Source: Thuidium tamariscinum
Lineage: Eukaryota > Streptophyta > Bryopsida > Hypnales > Thuidiaceae
Length of the DNA stretch: 64,000 nucleotides
Reading direction: 5' to 3'
Assembly (NCBI GenBank): GCA_947034885.2
Contig: OX344750.2
Location: 1,860,001-1,924,000 of the forward strand
The translations under genes and the position numbers were made by a program. This document shows, piece by piece, positions 1-11,732 of the stretch. The notes beneath the pieces were generated by a model. The model was not told where the DNA came from. It ran no database searches and saw only the letters and a program-made list of their open reading frames with translations. Every line of letters begins with the position of its first letter. Position 1 is the first letter of the stretch.

Positions 1-1949
1 GAGTTACCCAATCCAGATGGGGAAGCTATCAAACATCAGTTAGGTCGAATGATTATAATTCAACCCTCACGTGCATCGCGAGCACGAAATAATTATTCTG
101 AGGGAGGTAGCAGGCATGCATGATGTTTGAGCCCAGTAGCCTGGCAAGCACGCACCGTCTCGAAAAGCAACACCGATGCCAATGAATGTGAAGATGCAGC
201 TAAGGAGCAGTGAACACGCCGAGAAGAACTTCAGCGAGTGGAGGGTGGGAACCAAGAATGCAAATATGCAAATCACCGCCCCTGCCACACCCACCCATCC
301 TGGTAATGTCACAGTTTGTGGTCCTGCCGAGAAGCCTGAAGCAATGGCCTGCACGGCATCCAATAAAACGACTGAGTGACTGATGAATCATACTGAAGTA
401 ATTGACTTTGCATTCTGTGGCTACCCTAACTTAATTTCGGGAGTAGTGCAGGAGTGGCAAGGCACTGTTTGACAGCAATAGCGTACAAGGTGAATGGGCT
501 CATGGTGCACACAAATGAGAGCAAGCCCGTTGAGGGCAAAATTGTATTGGTGGAGTATAATCCAGAACTTGAAATGTACACCACCAATACAGTTTCGTCC
601 AGTCACCTATCTGCGTCCACAATGGGCCTTTCTAAATGAATTCCTACTAAGAGCTCTTCGAAGAAGCAGTCGTGACGAATCAAGCAAAACCAAAGCTGTG
701 ACATGCTCCACTAGTTCAAACTGAGCTCATCTTTGCAAAACAGGTACAGGTCAGAGTCTATTCTGTGCCAATTCATACGATGCTCTATGAAAGGTTCTCT
801 TGCACGTTACGATCTCAAGTATGGAACAAGGGTCAAGAGAAGAAGAGCTTCAATTGTACCTTCAGGGATTCACCAGCCAAAATGATACTTCCAGTAATGG
901 CAATGAAGAGATTCGAGTACTGAAAAAACCAGGTGGCAATGTACATATGCCGACCTGCGCGCACAAGAGGTACCGACACACATGCTGAGGATAAGTTGTA
1001 CCCACCATGCAGGAATGAACTCATAATGGAGATACAATGACGTCGTCCTGTTAATTTGCAAGGAAATGAAATGAAATGAATCCGGACAAGACTGTCAACC
1101 CAAAAGTTTGTACCATAGATGTGGCCGGCTAGGTCCCGGTAGCGGACATGGCGCTTGCCGCCGGTTTCATGGAGATCTCCCAGAAGGCAGTTGTTGTAGA
1201 AAGAAATGATCCCTCCTGCCAAAATGCAAATGACGCCCGCAGTCCAACCGAGATTGGCCATAATCAGAGCTGGGTAGCCCAGGACGAAGGCCGAGTTCAG
1301 AGCTGCCACTATGTGGAATCCCACGGTGTACCACTCATCTGCCAAATCACCCACACCCAAAGTCACTTGCCTTTCAAACCACCTGCTTTTCCAAAATACG
1401 ACAGATGGAACGCTCTTGATACAACCTTCCCCGAAATCTAAATACTGTAAATGAGCAAAGGTGATCAATTGAGGTACTACTCCATAGTTGATTGCCTGTA
1501 TCTTGGAAATCTAGCATTCACTGATTTTAAATTCAAGGTCTCAATGCCAATTTCACCTGGCTGGTGCAGGAGCAAATTCACCCTACCGATGTTTTCTCAG
1601 TTTGGCGTAACAGAGATTTGTAACACAGATAGCAGAGGTGATATTACAATAGGATCTCCTGATATATCATTGCTACATCTCTGTTACTCCATCTTTCAGA
1701 AACAAAAACAAACATAAGCAGGGTAAATCTGCTCAATTGATAGATTGGACTATTCCGCGCAGAGGAAATGGCGCAGAAGAACGATAAGTCTCGAATGTTA
1801 CCTTCTCCGACTCGGTGAGATGTTTCTTTGGACACTAGGGCCACAGAATTCACTCTTCCAGATGTTCCACATTCAGTGTCGCTAACTTTTCCTCCTAATG
1901 CAGCTGCGGGAACCTCAGAATCATGCATTCCCTCGCCGTGGGTCGCCAT
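1..1949 (-). CDS. Proline/amino-acid permease-like gene (AAAP family, ProT type), 5' four exons, truncated by window edge
   Basis: Exons read on the minus strand: 1949-1802 (ATG at 1949), 1437-1114, 954-860 and 348-156; later exons lie beyond the left edge and 155-1 looks like intron. Junctions have GT-AG ends and matching phases: exon 2 ends in phase 1 and exon 3 supplies the remaining two bases of a Gly codon; exon 3 ends in phase 0. The product has a hydrophilic N terminus, then TVGFHIVAALNSAFVLGY, the plant ProT-type signature GGKRHVRYRDLAG, NLFIAITGSIILAGESLK, and two hydrophobic segments in exon 4 before FRDG. Plant ProT proteins are plasma-membrane proton symporters for proline, glycine betaine or GABA; substrate is inferred from family only. 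The exon 1/2 junction (acceptor TTTAG at about 1438) is the least certain, since other acceptors do not fit the phase. No stop or frameshift is visible in the four exons, so the gene may be functional. Confidence 0.8.
519..595. repeat. Small hairpin element in intron 3 of the permease gene
   Basis: Imperfect inverted repeat (about 519-560 and 572-595). The left arm begins GAGCAAGCCCGTTGAGGGCA and continues into AATTGTATTGGTGG; the right arm holds CCACCAATACAG. The outer sequence matches the hairpin at 3917-4022, so both look like copies of one MITE-like family, this one inside the 349-859 intron. Confidence 0.55.
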
Positions 1950-3560
1950 TGATGTTCAATCGCAAAAATTCGAATCAACTCGAGCTTCTCTTACTAAAAT
2001 TTTCACAAGCGTGAGCGTGTATCATCAGGGTGGCCGATTAGCTGGGTCCCAAGCTTGCGTGCTAAAACAGACCTTGTGCACCAGAGACTCCTCCTCATGC
2101 AGGCTTTTCGGATGGCACCCACCACAACGTTCTCAAAACAATTGAAACCAATCACTTGCTGAAAATTGTCCTTCACCCACGGACTGAAATCAACCAAAAT
2201 GAGATCCTTCACATAGCCGGGCGATGGAGTTTCAATTATGCACGAGTTACAAATTTGATACCGACCGGATTGGAAAGAGGCATATGTAATTATCACAGAG
2301 CAGTAGTGATTCCCTCACTGGTAAAGTTTCGGTAGAGCTATCTCGAGTCGAGACTCGATTTTGCAATTGGCAGAAACTGAGATTTAGCAGGAATCAAACA
2401 CAATCGCTCATGGCTAACTCCAACAAGAAAACTTCAAAACCAATCTGATGCAGTAAGTATAAAAATGGAGAACCTAAATAATATCAGCAGGGTTATAACT
2501 CCTGCAGGGACTCACTCATTGGAATCTGCAAAGGCGTAAACTTGAGCTTGCAATCCGACTGGTAATCTACAGACTTGGAAGGTATACTACCACAGCCTAG
2601 CTGAATCTTCAGCAACGACGATAATCAACGAAGCCTTGTCCACTACTGTAGCTACAAATTCGAGCTTTTCGAGTTTAATTAAGTCCCAGGTAAGTTTCGG
2701 ACCAGAATCGATTCTAATCGAACTATGGCAGCTAGAATGTCTTCCCTTTGACTCAACAAATTCACTCATAGATCGATACTAGCTTTACATTGAACATCAA
2801 CGACTGAAAGTGCGATTCGCCATATGCACACCAAGTTAAGCTAACTTAGCTAGCAGAGCTGCAGCGTGCGAGCTGCGCCTCGGTCCCTCAACTGTGGCTG
2901 TGCGTGCACACGAATGGGCAAGTGCACATACAGTATCACAGCCGGACAGACAGACAGTCACTCCCTGACTGGACAGACAGAATGCTAGCTAGAGACTGAC
3001 GAAACCCAAATCAGTGAGACTGGAAGAAGCAGCCGCAGAAGCAAGCAAGGCAAGCCTGCCTGCCTGCAGCAGAAAGAGAGTGATCGATAGATCTGGGGCT
3101 AGCTGCAGCAGAGAGAAGAACACTCGAACTTAAGGCCGGGCCGGGAGTACGTTCCAGGAGAGGAGTGCCCTACTGCCATGACTTGTGGCGGCTTGTACTG
3201 ACCAGTGAGGGCTGCCTTCAATGGTGCGCAAAATCAGTCACGGATTATGATTACAAGACATGGAGCATTAGAGTTTGAGGAGTGATGGCAATCATCAAAA
3301 CGTGGCCGGCTCCACTGGCAGAGAGAACTGTTCCTCTCCACCCGACACTCCCCACGTAGTTCCTACTTCCTACGGCTTCCACCTTCCTCCCAAATGTTAA
3401 CAAAGGATTTTATTCCGTCCCATTTGTTTCCCAACCAAAAAAGAGAGCGAGGGAGAGGAAGGATTTTAAAGTCTTAAAGAGTGCTCTGTAGTTGCACATG
3501 GTCTGATAGCATTCTGACCTCAATCATGGTATCATTCAACTGGCTTTCAATAATTCTCAA
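1950..3560 (-). other. Upstream/leader region of the permease gene, no ORF recognised
   Basis: No coding sequence of recognisable family. Base composition is less AT-rich than the DNA to its right, and 2830-3150 holds repeated AGACAGACAG and GCAGCAGAGAG-like tracts of the kind common in plant 5' leaders. If the TATA candidate at 3604 is used, a 5' UTR of up to 1.6 kb, probably spliced, would run through here. Which part is leader and which promoter cannot be decided without transcript data. Confidence 0.35.
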
Positions 3561-3603
3561 GTCAACCTGGAAGCACTTCTGGGGAAAACAGATGCCGGGG
3601 TAT

Positions 3604-3611
3604 TATTTATA
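3604..3611 (-). promoter_or_regulatory. TATA-box candidate for the permease gene
   Basis: Minus-strand TATAAATA in the context GGACGTATAAATAATA. It faces the permease gene but lies 1.65 kb from its ATG, so it would need a long or spliced leader. Such words occur by chance in AT-rich DNA; the call rests on position and orientation. Confidence 0.3.
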
Positions 3612-3916
3612 CGTCCTCTTTTGACCGAGTTCAATTCAGTCAAGCAAACACCTTCTGACAGGCCACTTTGGCCAGAACTGATGCAGTTGCAATGAGCTTT
3701 TTTCTTACACAAATGAAACGATTTTTAATTTATTCATTCTTTCAATTTATAAATGAAACAGAATTTCATTGCAAACATAAAAATACATACCAGCCGTACC
3801 AACTAGCTGCAAGTTGCAATGAGGTTAAATGGTGTTGAACTGTTGATGAAATGCAACCCCCCAAAACTTTTTGAGGTTCCAGGCTTTTAAGGTAAACTAC
3901 CCCATTGCGGGTACAC

Positions 3917-4022
3917 TTGGAGCAAGCCCATTGTGGGCAAAATTGTAAATAATGGTGGTTTACATTCAAGTTTACAAATGTGAACCACCATTATAATTTT
4001 GCCCACAATGGACTTGCTCCAA
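3917..4022. repeat. MITE-like perfect-stem hairpin
   Basis: Arms of about 47-50 bases (3917-3966 and 3975-4022) are near-perfect reverse complements: the left begins TTGGAGCAAGCCCATTGTGG and the right ends CCACAATGGACTTGCTCCAA. The loop is only about 8 bases. A transcript would fold into a long stem resembling a young small-RNA precursor. A diverged relative sits in the permease intron at 519-595. Confidence 0.75.
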
Positions 4023-5844
4023 TTCTAACTGCAACAGGTTAGGTTACTTCAGATCTTCAAACCTCTTTTCATTCTTGATTACTAGTAAGTTATGAGAGGC
4101 AATAACCGCCTCTTTTGAGCCCATTGTGACATGAGGAAGTTGTTCAATCATATTTGTACAACACCTCATGATTTATTTTTGGAAAATATGAAAATGTCAT
4201 ACCCCATAGCCCAATAACTAGAAACTTGGATTCATCAAAGTACACTCATGTCTCTTTAATTCTTCAAGGGCCTAAAAGTCCTTTGCAACCATATAGTATA
4301 TTATGAATTTGGTGGTATTTGATCAAAAAACATTGAACAAATACTTTTTAGTTCAAAGTAGATAAATGATCATGATAGTACGTAAATAACAATGTGTCAC
4401 AATTCATTTTTTTAAATGCCAATTGAAAAAGTTATAAGGCTAAATACAAGCTATAGAGAGGCCCTAATGGCCTTTCAAAGATTAATCTCACCTTTTCTTC
4501 AATGATGTTATGGAGCATTTTACACATTGTCTTCCTACACTATCATTGGCTAGACAACACTTGTGTCATATTTAAACTATTTGACAATTTATGTGACTTT
4601 TTTCTAAACATTCAATTTAAAGATATTTGGGTGTATTAACTGGTGATAAGGCTCCTATATCTTCAATAGGACTTGATATTTTTTCAGGAATTCAAAAGAA
4701 TGTAAGATGACAATTTTCATTTTGTCTTTGTAGAGTTTTTTCAATTATGAGTCAGTCTAGAATTTCTCCTTCTTTATAAAGTTTAATATTCAAACCCTAC
4801 ATCACTTAATTTAGAAGAAGTTTCTACTTTGGAATGTATTGTACTTTAGAAACCCAATAAATTGGAAATACTACATCAAGTCTAAATGAAAAAATAATCT
4901 CTTAAAAAATCAACAACATAATTTTCTCATTAGTTGGTAATCCAAAATATGTGATGTAAGCACACCACATAGTATTATGATTTGTTTGCAAAAGGATGAA
5001 CCTCAAGACCACTACAAGATGTGAAATGATAATGCAAATGAAAAAAGTATATTCTTTTTGAAAAACACACATCAAAAACAAGAAATTAATGTAACACTTC
5101 TATTCAATTATATTAGATTATTGGTCTAGACTCTAATGATCTCTTCAAGCCCTACTATTTTTCTAATGCTCTCATGTAGCTCCTATAATAAATCTTCATG
5201 TTTATTTAAATTAACAATGCCAAAATGTGCCTACATAAGAAATTGAGTATAACTCTAATTAAATATTGAAAAATAATATGTTTTATTATATATTTTTTAA
5301 TAGATTGTAAACCCTTTTTAAATCTTTTTTCGACTTGATCCAAAATTCTACAATGCTTAAGTTTTCTTAAAATTTTATCAAATATTTTCTTTTAATTGGT
5401 ATACCAAGCCAATTTTTCAAGCATTGAAATTGTGTTTTTTTTTTATTGAAATAGAAATTTTATGTATTTTTTAATTTTTATTTCCTAATGTTTTAAAATT
5501 GCAAATGATTTTTTTCCCTATTCCACCAACTAACAATGACAATGAACTAAATGGCAGTTTCTTCCTAACATTGGAATAGAGCTAATCCTATTTACCATTA
5601 ATTTTAAAGGTAGGTTACAATTAGGTGCAATCATTTTGAAATTAGTAATCAACTATGTAGTGCATGGCATGATTGTATCAAAAAGGTTGTTAAGTTAGTT
5701 CACAAAGCATTGAGATCAACTTATAAGGTATTGACTTGTACTCATAAAATTACCCTTGGTATTGAACCATAAATTGAACTATAAGTTAGAATGAAAAATA
5801 GTCTAGTGATGCATTGGTGCTAATTGGGATTTACTATTGTTTAG

Positions 5845-6230
5845 TTTTATTAGAGTTTAACCTCTAAAGCCCTAAATTACATTTTTTTTTGGCAACATAG
5901 TAGTTTGAAGGCAAGTCACTACAAATGAAGTTTTTATTTTTTTCTTTGAAATCCTCACATCAATTTATTTCGAGAAGTAGCTTTAAGATCCAACAATTTT
6001 TATAACTTTTGGCTTCATGGTTTAGGATTTAGGTTAAAAGGTTATTGTATGATAAGGTGTTTTTCATTGCTTGGTGGTAGCTTGAGTAGCTAAATAAACA
6101 TCTTTCAAAATCATATTTTTAGAAAATCAAAATTTGAAATTGGTTCATTAGATTTATATATACATAGAAATTTTTGAATCATTCCATTTTGATTAATGAG
6201 ATGAAAGCTATGAAGAGTTTTAGTTTCGCC
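5845..6230 (+). repeat. Dispersed repeat family R3, copy 1
   Basis: Matches 16766-17104 in the same orientation along its whole length with substitutions and small indels. Shared words include CACTAYAAATGAARTTT, TTTGAAATTGG and AATGAGATGAAAG. No coding potential seen; probably an old non-autonomous element or LTR piece. Confidence 0.6.
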
Positions 6231-7393
6231 AAGGTAGTTTGTAGGTAGTCATAGAATCTTTATTCTTAAGAAAAAGTTTGAAATCCATTATTTAATACAA
6301 TTTTTTTATATTTTTGGAAAAAATTAAAAATATCAAGTGTAGATTCTTTGTTACAACATTACAACCATTGGAATTGGCATTTTTCAATTCCATGAATAAT
6401 TTGTTAATAATTTAATATTTTGAATCATTCGCTACTTCTTTCTACTCACTATTTTTTTCCTATATGTTGTACAATTTGAAACAATTTGAAAATTTTCAAG
6501 CATATAGCCAACTTGCTTTGAGAAACAAATCCAAATAGTGCTAACTATTTTGGACATTTTTTCATACAAGTGTGACCATCTGAAGTACAATTGCCTACAT
6601 TTTCACAAGTTTAAAAAAAGGATATTTGTCAATTCAAGCACTAATATCTTGCAATCTACATAGTAGAAGTTTCTGAAATTTTTTTGACATCTTTTTGAAC
6701 TAGCTTATTATAAGATCCTACGATTATATGTATTCAAGAATGTTCTTTTTTTCTAAAAATTGATACTTGTACTAGACATGTCACTTTTAGAGTGTTTTTT
6801 GTGCAAACATAGTCAAAAACCTTTAGAAGTTAATAGGTGACTAATAGTATGTTTGCACTTGGAATTAGGAGTGATGTTTGCAATGTGAATATGGTTCAAA
6901 AGTGTGTCTGAGTATATTTTAAAGATCCCAATAACAACACTCTTTAACATCAAGTGCACACATACCTTTGATTTGGAAGTACTTGATTTAGTTTTAGTGT
7001 AAAAAATAATGTGGAGCGGGGCATTAATTAAATGTATGTTGTCTTCAACAATTACATGTTGAGTTGAGTAACATTAGGTTTGCATCACAACTTCATTTTT
7101 CAACTCCATTTGCACCACTGATGGACAATTGTTCGACATTTAATGGCACTTCCTACGACCTTCTTCCTTCAATAGTATTAACCCTCTAGTAGTCTTGTAG
7201 TGAACTTTAGAAAATCGTATCTCTATCATTCAATTTAAATCTCATCATTACAAATCAAATTAAGATGAATGAGTCTCCCTCTCTCCTTTAATTTCTTGAA
7301 AATTTGTTAGAAAACTGCTTTGATACGTGTGGAAGAGATCCTAGGCCACTATGCTTGTGAGTGGGCGCTTACTTTTTACCCCTCCGTCCTCCC

Positions 7394-8303
7394 CTTGTAC
7401 TATATTGCTGTACAGTACTCGGCAACTCTCAATCGTCCCCCCCCCATTTTGGCATCCCAATTTTCTGGGTTTATTGAAGAATATAAATGACATTTTTGGT
7501 CTTGCATTATAAACATTGAATTCTTATGTGATTCCATCCAAACATACCAAATTTGAATTTTAAAGAAGCAAAATTCTATTTTTGGTGAATTATTTCATTA
7601 AAAATTCATAGTTTTACATGATAATTGATTAAAAATCATTGGTGATGAATTTTGTAAATTTGATTGCATAGATAAGTAGAAAACATCCATATGCACATCT
7701 TTTCTTTAGAAAGCATGTCTAAAAAGTTTTAGAATTTCCTCACAACAATTTCAAAGGTTGAAGTAACAATGTCCAAATTTTGAAAAATAGATATTTTGAT
7801 GTTATAATTAGATTTTTCTATTTAACCTTCCCATTGAGACTGATTTTGTACATTTGATCATGAAGGTATAGTTGCCTTGCCGAAATCAAATTGCAATGAA
7901 GAAATATCTATTTTTCAAAATTTGAACATTATAACCCTAATTTTTGAAACTATTTTGAAGAAATTCTAAACATTATTTGGAGATGCTTATTGAAGGAAAG
8001 ATGTGTGTATAATTGTTTCTTACACATTGTTGCAATCAAATTTTAAAAACTCATCATCAATTTTTTTCAATGAATTATTATGTAAAATCATTAAAATTTA
8101 TTAAAACAATTCACCAAAAATGGAGTTTTATTTTTTTGAAATCCAAATTTGGTATGTTTGATTGAAATTACATAATACTTCAATGTTAATAACACCACAC
8201 CAAAAAACGTTAATAATATCATACATCGTACAATTCTCATTGGAGTGGCAGAATTGGGCGGACGATTGAGAGTTGCCGGGTACTGTACAATAGCTTACAG
8301 TGC
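7394..8303. mobile_element. Foldback-type element with about 400-base inverted arms
   Basis: Left arm about 7394-7793, right arm about 7903-8303, loop about 110 bases. The arms are reverse complements along most of their length: outer ends carry GTACAGTACTCGGCAACTCT versus its complement at 8266-8290, the middle carries CATACCAAATTTGAATTT, and the inner ends carry TTTTGAAAAATAGATAT versus ATATCTATTTTTCAAAA. No ORF inside has a recognisable domain. A diverged piece of the left arm recurs at 47545-47800. No clean target duplication was found. Confidence 0.75.
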
Positions 8304-8689
8304 CCTGCTTGAGCACCCCAGTTCACATTCTGGAAAGAAATTTTAGCTTAACCGGCTAATATTCTTTTTTTTCCCTCTAAAATGATCGGGTTTTTTTCCT
8401 GGAAGTTTGAACTTCATTCGTAAATTCTATATTTCAACCGGCTAACTTGTAACTAAATGCCGGTACCCCCCGTTCATTGCCCCAGTTCTCCTGTAATATA
8501 GTTTTGTTTTTGTTTTTGACACAAGTGAAACGGAATTTCATTGCAGCGAGAACCAGGAAGTTAACTTAGTTTGGCTCCTGGCTTCCGCTCAAGTGGCTCT
8601 GCATTCATGGCAAGAAAGCCAGCTCTCCTTTTGAGGCAGTTTACGATATGCTAAGATAATCTTGTGTGGAGTTGTTCCATTTGGACCCC

Positions 8690-9960
8690 GCCAGTGAGCA
8701 GGAGAGGACGGGGAAGGAGAGATCGAGAGGACAGGCTAATCTAGGCAGCCACATGGGATCTGCGTGGGAGAGGACACCGATTGGAAATACATTGGAAAAG
8801 AACTGAAGGGCAGGGGCCTAGGTACTCCCGGCACGAGTGAGGGGCTGTGGCCATCACGGACGACGGCCTTGATGACTGACGGGACGGAATCCAAGGGAGG
8901 GAGGGAGGGAGGGAGGGCTCGAGGGAGGGGAGGGGTGGGGAGGGGAGGGGAGTAGGGGACCCTACCCCCTGCCGGCAGCAATGAAAGAAAGACGCCGTCG
9001 CCGTCGCCTGCCTCGAGAGAACCAACGGAAGTGGAGAGCAGCCAGCCAGGCCCGGCCGGGCCGGGGTTCCTCCGATCCGGCGTCTGGGACAGACGCAGAC
9101 GCATGCAGACAAAAAGGCTGTGGGCCTGTGTGGCCTGTTGCTGCTTCGGCATGGGAATGGGAATGCAAGCTAAGCTTATTAATTAAGTTACTGCAAGCCA
9201 TACGTTACCTTGGAATGCCTGCCTGCCTGCCTGCCCGCCCGAGTGGGCTGAGAACGCCCGGCCGGAGCATTCGAAGTTGAGGCTAGCACGACCTAGCTCG
9301 CTCGTTTCATTCGTGTCAAAATATATAAAAGTAAGAGAAAGCAGCTAGCCTGAGCGATCGACATTGGGCATTCAGTCTGCTATGGCGGCCACAGTTGTTG
9401 CCCTGTAAGGTATTGTACTGCACTAAGCATAGCTGTACAGTGGAGGGCTTCCGTAGGAAAGTGGGCCAGACAGGCAGGCGAGGTATCGAAGGAAGCGGAA
9501 CTGGAGACGAGGGTCGGGAGGGAGGGATTGGAGGGAGGATGTTCACTCATGGCAAGCGAGCTACAGTAAGGAAAAAGCTACACTTCCACCTCAGTACCTC
9601 ACCTGGCTTGGTGGACGGAGGACACCCCACCCTCTTCGCTTGCCTCAACCGTAAGTTACGGAGTAGAAGGGAGGGGAAGGGGAGGGGAGGGACCCGCTTC
9701 CCCTTCGTAAACGTGAAGCTGAGCCCGAGTGGCAGCCAGGGACGGACGGAGCCACGGCGGGGGAGGAGGCGAGGGAGGGGAGGAGGCCAGCAAGCGCACG
9801 ATTGGCGGGAGGCCGGCACTCGGGAAGCATGATCATAATCATACAGCAGCAAAAATGGGATTGAGGCAAATTCAGGCATAGCGAGCAACGCACACTGAAA
9901 TCATCACTGCTGGCTGCCTGGCTTGTCATCTAAGATCGATAGCAGCTGAACGACTTGCAA
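8690..9960. other. GC- and CpG-rich island with G-rich tract, possible promoter or leader
   Basis: An abrupt rise in GC inside AT-rich DNA. It holds a GGGA-repeat tract (8893-8958), (GCCT)n at about 9216-9240 and a plus-strand TATA candidate at 9322. The several ORFs of 60-145 codons overlap on both strands and are compositionally biased (Arg/Gly or Pro/Ser), so none is called as a gene. It may be the 5' region of an unrecognised gene or a remnant of one. Confidence 0.4.
9322..9330 (+). promoter_or_regulatory. TATA-box candidate in the CpG-rich island
   Basis: The sequence reads TATATAAAAG in the context GTCAAAATATATAAAAGTAA, within otherwise GC-rich DNA where such a word is less expected by chance. 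The nearest downstream ATG (9379) opens an ORF of only 8 codons, so no target gene is assigned. Confidence 0.3.
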
Positions 9961-10474
9961 ACTGACGTGCAATTCTGGCTGAAGGAGAGAGGAGGCATTT
10001 TCATCTATGAATGTACGAATAGAGTATGTGCTGTAATTGTTCAGTGAATTGCATTAATTCATCCTCAAATTGCATCCAAATCATCCAAACATAAATAACA
10101 CTTTCATGCAAGAATGCATAACCACTCCACGAAATAGAAGGTTTTGGCAAATCTTGTCTCCTTGGTCGGTGGCATGGTTGACTAAAAAAACTTTTCCTCA
10201 GGAATACTTCAAACTTTTGTAATCTTACAATTGGCCCATTTATGTGGGCTAAAAGTCTCTTTTCCATGTATTGCACACGTGGTCTCCTGCACATTTCAAT
10301 AAATGGTTGAAGGTCAAGAAAAAGATTCGATTTTCAATTCTCATAAATTCACCCCAAACAAGCAAATTTTGATCATTTCTCCTACAAGACACTCCATCCT
10401 TCAAAGATTAAAGTGGGGATTGCCTGTAAGTACCACTTTTTCTATTGTGCATAATTACTATTATTAGATTACTT

Positions 10475-10874
10475 GGTCAAATTTTAATATTCTTTTGTTG
10501 GCAAATGAAAAGAGGTTTCAAAACTTCTAGTGCACCAAAGAAATCAATGTAACATTTGGAAGTTATAAAGGGTCACAATTATTTGGGTAGATATTCTGAA
10601 TTTTTTTTCAACAATATTGATTTAGAACATGTATGCATGGTGAGGATTTGATGAAGTGGCGCTTTCAAACACATTACAATTTTGTGCATGAGGTGGGCAA
10701 CCCAAAATGCACATTTTTTGCTAGTGTGCTTGGTTGATATTAGTAGACCGGTCAAATTTTCATCTCGTCTTGTTGACAAGTGGAAGGAGGTTCCAATGCA
10801 CCAAAGAAAGAGACAATTGGATGCCTACATGCAAAAGTTGTGAAGGGTCAAAATGTTTTTTTGGTAGATGTTCT
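10475..10874. repeat. Degenerate direct duplication of about 125 bases
   Basis: 10475-10597 and 10750-10874 align in the same orientation: both start GGTCAAATTTT, share GCACCAAAGAAA, AAAGGGTCA or GAAGGGTCA, and end GGTAGATRTTCT. The copies are about 275 bases apart. On the minus strand one copy is part of a 105-codon ORF that I do not recognise, so duplicated exon remnants are possible. Confidence 0.55.
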
Positions 10875-10899
10875 AAAACCATTTCTTTTGCACACTTAC

Positions 10900-11720
10900 A
10901 TAATGATTTTGGAGATGTCCTCCAGGTGATGATGGCAGTTTCAGGCCTGGTGCGATTGTGGGTGCACCCACCTTCCCGACCTACCTTAGTAATGGCGTTG
11001 CAAGCAGAGTGTCCTGCACAGGTTCCTTTGCGTAAGCCGATGAGCATCCGCATCCTTTGGAGCGAAGGAGAAGACACTCACTACGCATCCAAGCCAGCAT
11101 GGTCGCTTCAATCCGTTTTTCTGGAGAGAATGTCAGAGTTTTGTTTCGTTTCCGTCTACCAAGAAAAAGGGCCGGGTGCCCTGACTGCTCAAGAATTTCA
11201 CGAACTCAACGCAGTGAGGACAATGGAATGAGACCAAAAACCTGCCTGGGAGGATGTGCACCCTGCAAAGTGTGACCACCAGAATGATCTGCCTTTTGCG
11301 CAGGACTGAATAAGTGAGATTGAATCGCCTCCAAAAGCATGACATCGCAAGCAGTCTTCCGTCAGCAACCACACCATCGATCGGGAGGGCTGTCAGGACT
11401 CTTGTCGCCTGTCACGAACTAAGCAACCAAGACATGTGACCACACAAGCTAAGCTACCGTAACTTGCAGGAAGCGGAGAGCCACGCCTCGACTTTGTCAA
11501 GACGGTTCCGGACTCCGGAGCTGGAATTGAAGTTTGGCACCAGGAGGACCCCAAATCCAATGACGAGGAGACCGGCCTTGGACACGGCACGTTACTTTGT
11601 CAGAGCCTCTGCGCTTGATTATCGAAGATATTTTGGTGGAAGTTGTTCACATTGGGCATCGGGGTTTGCCAAATTCCATCTTCTGCATCTCAAGAAAGGT
11701 AAGAGGCTCAAAAAGTGATC
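10900..11720. other. Unrecognised near-50% GC block, possible gene remnant
   Basis: Composition differs sharply from both flanks. Plus-strand ORFs reach 165 codons (10734-11231) and 84 codons (11464-11718); minus-strand ORFs reach 105 codons (10760-11077). None shows a family motif I recognise, and frames change every few hundred bases, so this could be exons of an unknown gene, a pseudogene or a captured fragment. Transcript alignment would decide. Confidence 0.35.
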
Positions 11721-11732
11721 ATTTCAGCGCTG

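Larger units (their letters stand above)
3620..7390. other. AT-rich intergenic DNA without recognisable genes
   Basis: Very AT-rich, no long ORF on either strand and no conserved domain seen in translation. It contains the hairpin at 3917-4022 and one copy of a dispersed repeat at 5845-6230. The rest holds only homopolymer runs and short ORFs. Confidence 0.7.

Noticed and set aside
9395..9929. ORFs of 94-145 codons on both strands in the CpG island
   Set aside because: Mutually overlapping, compositionally biased and without motifs; region kept only as a CpG-rich island.
10001..10294. 97-codon minus-strand ORF with a protein-like composition
   Set aside because: No family recognised, no partner ORF and no promoter in position; insufficient to call a gene.
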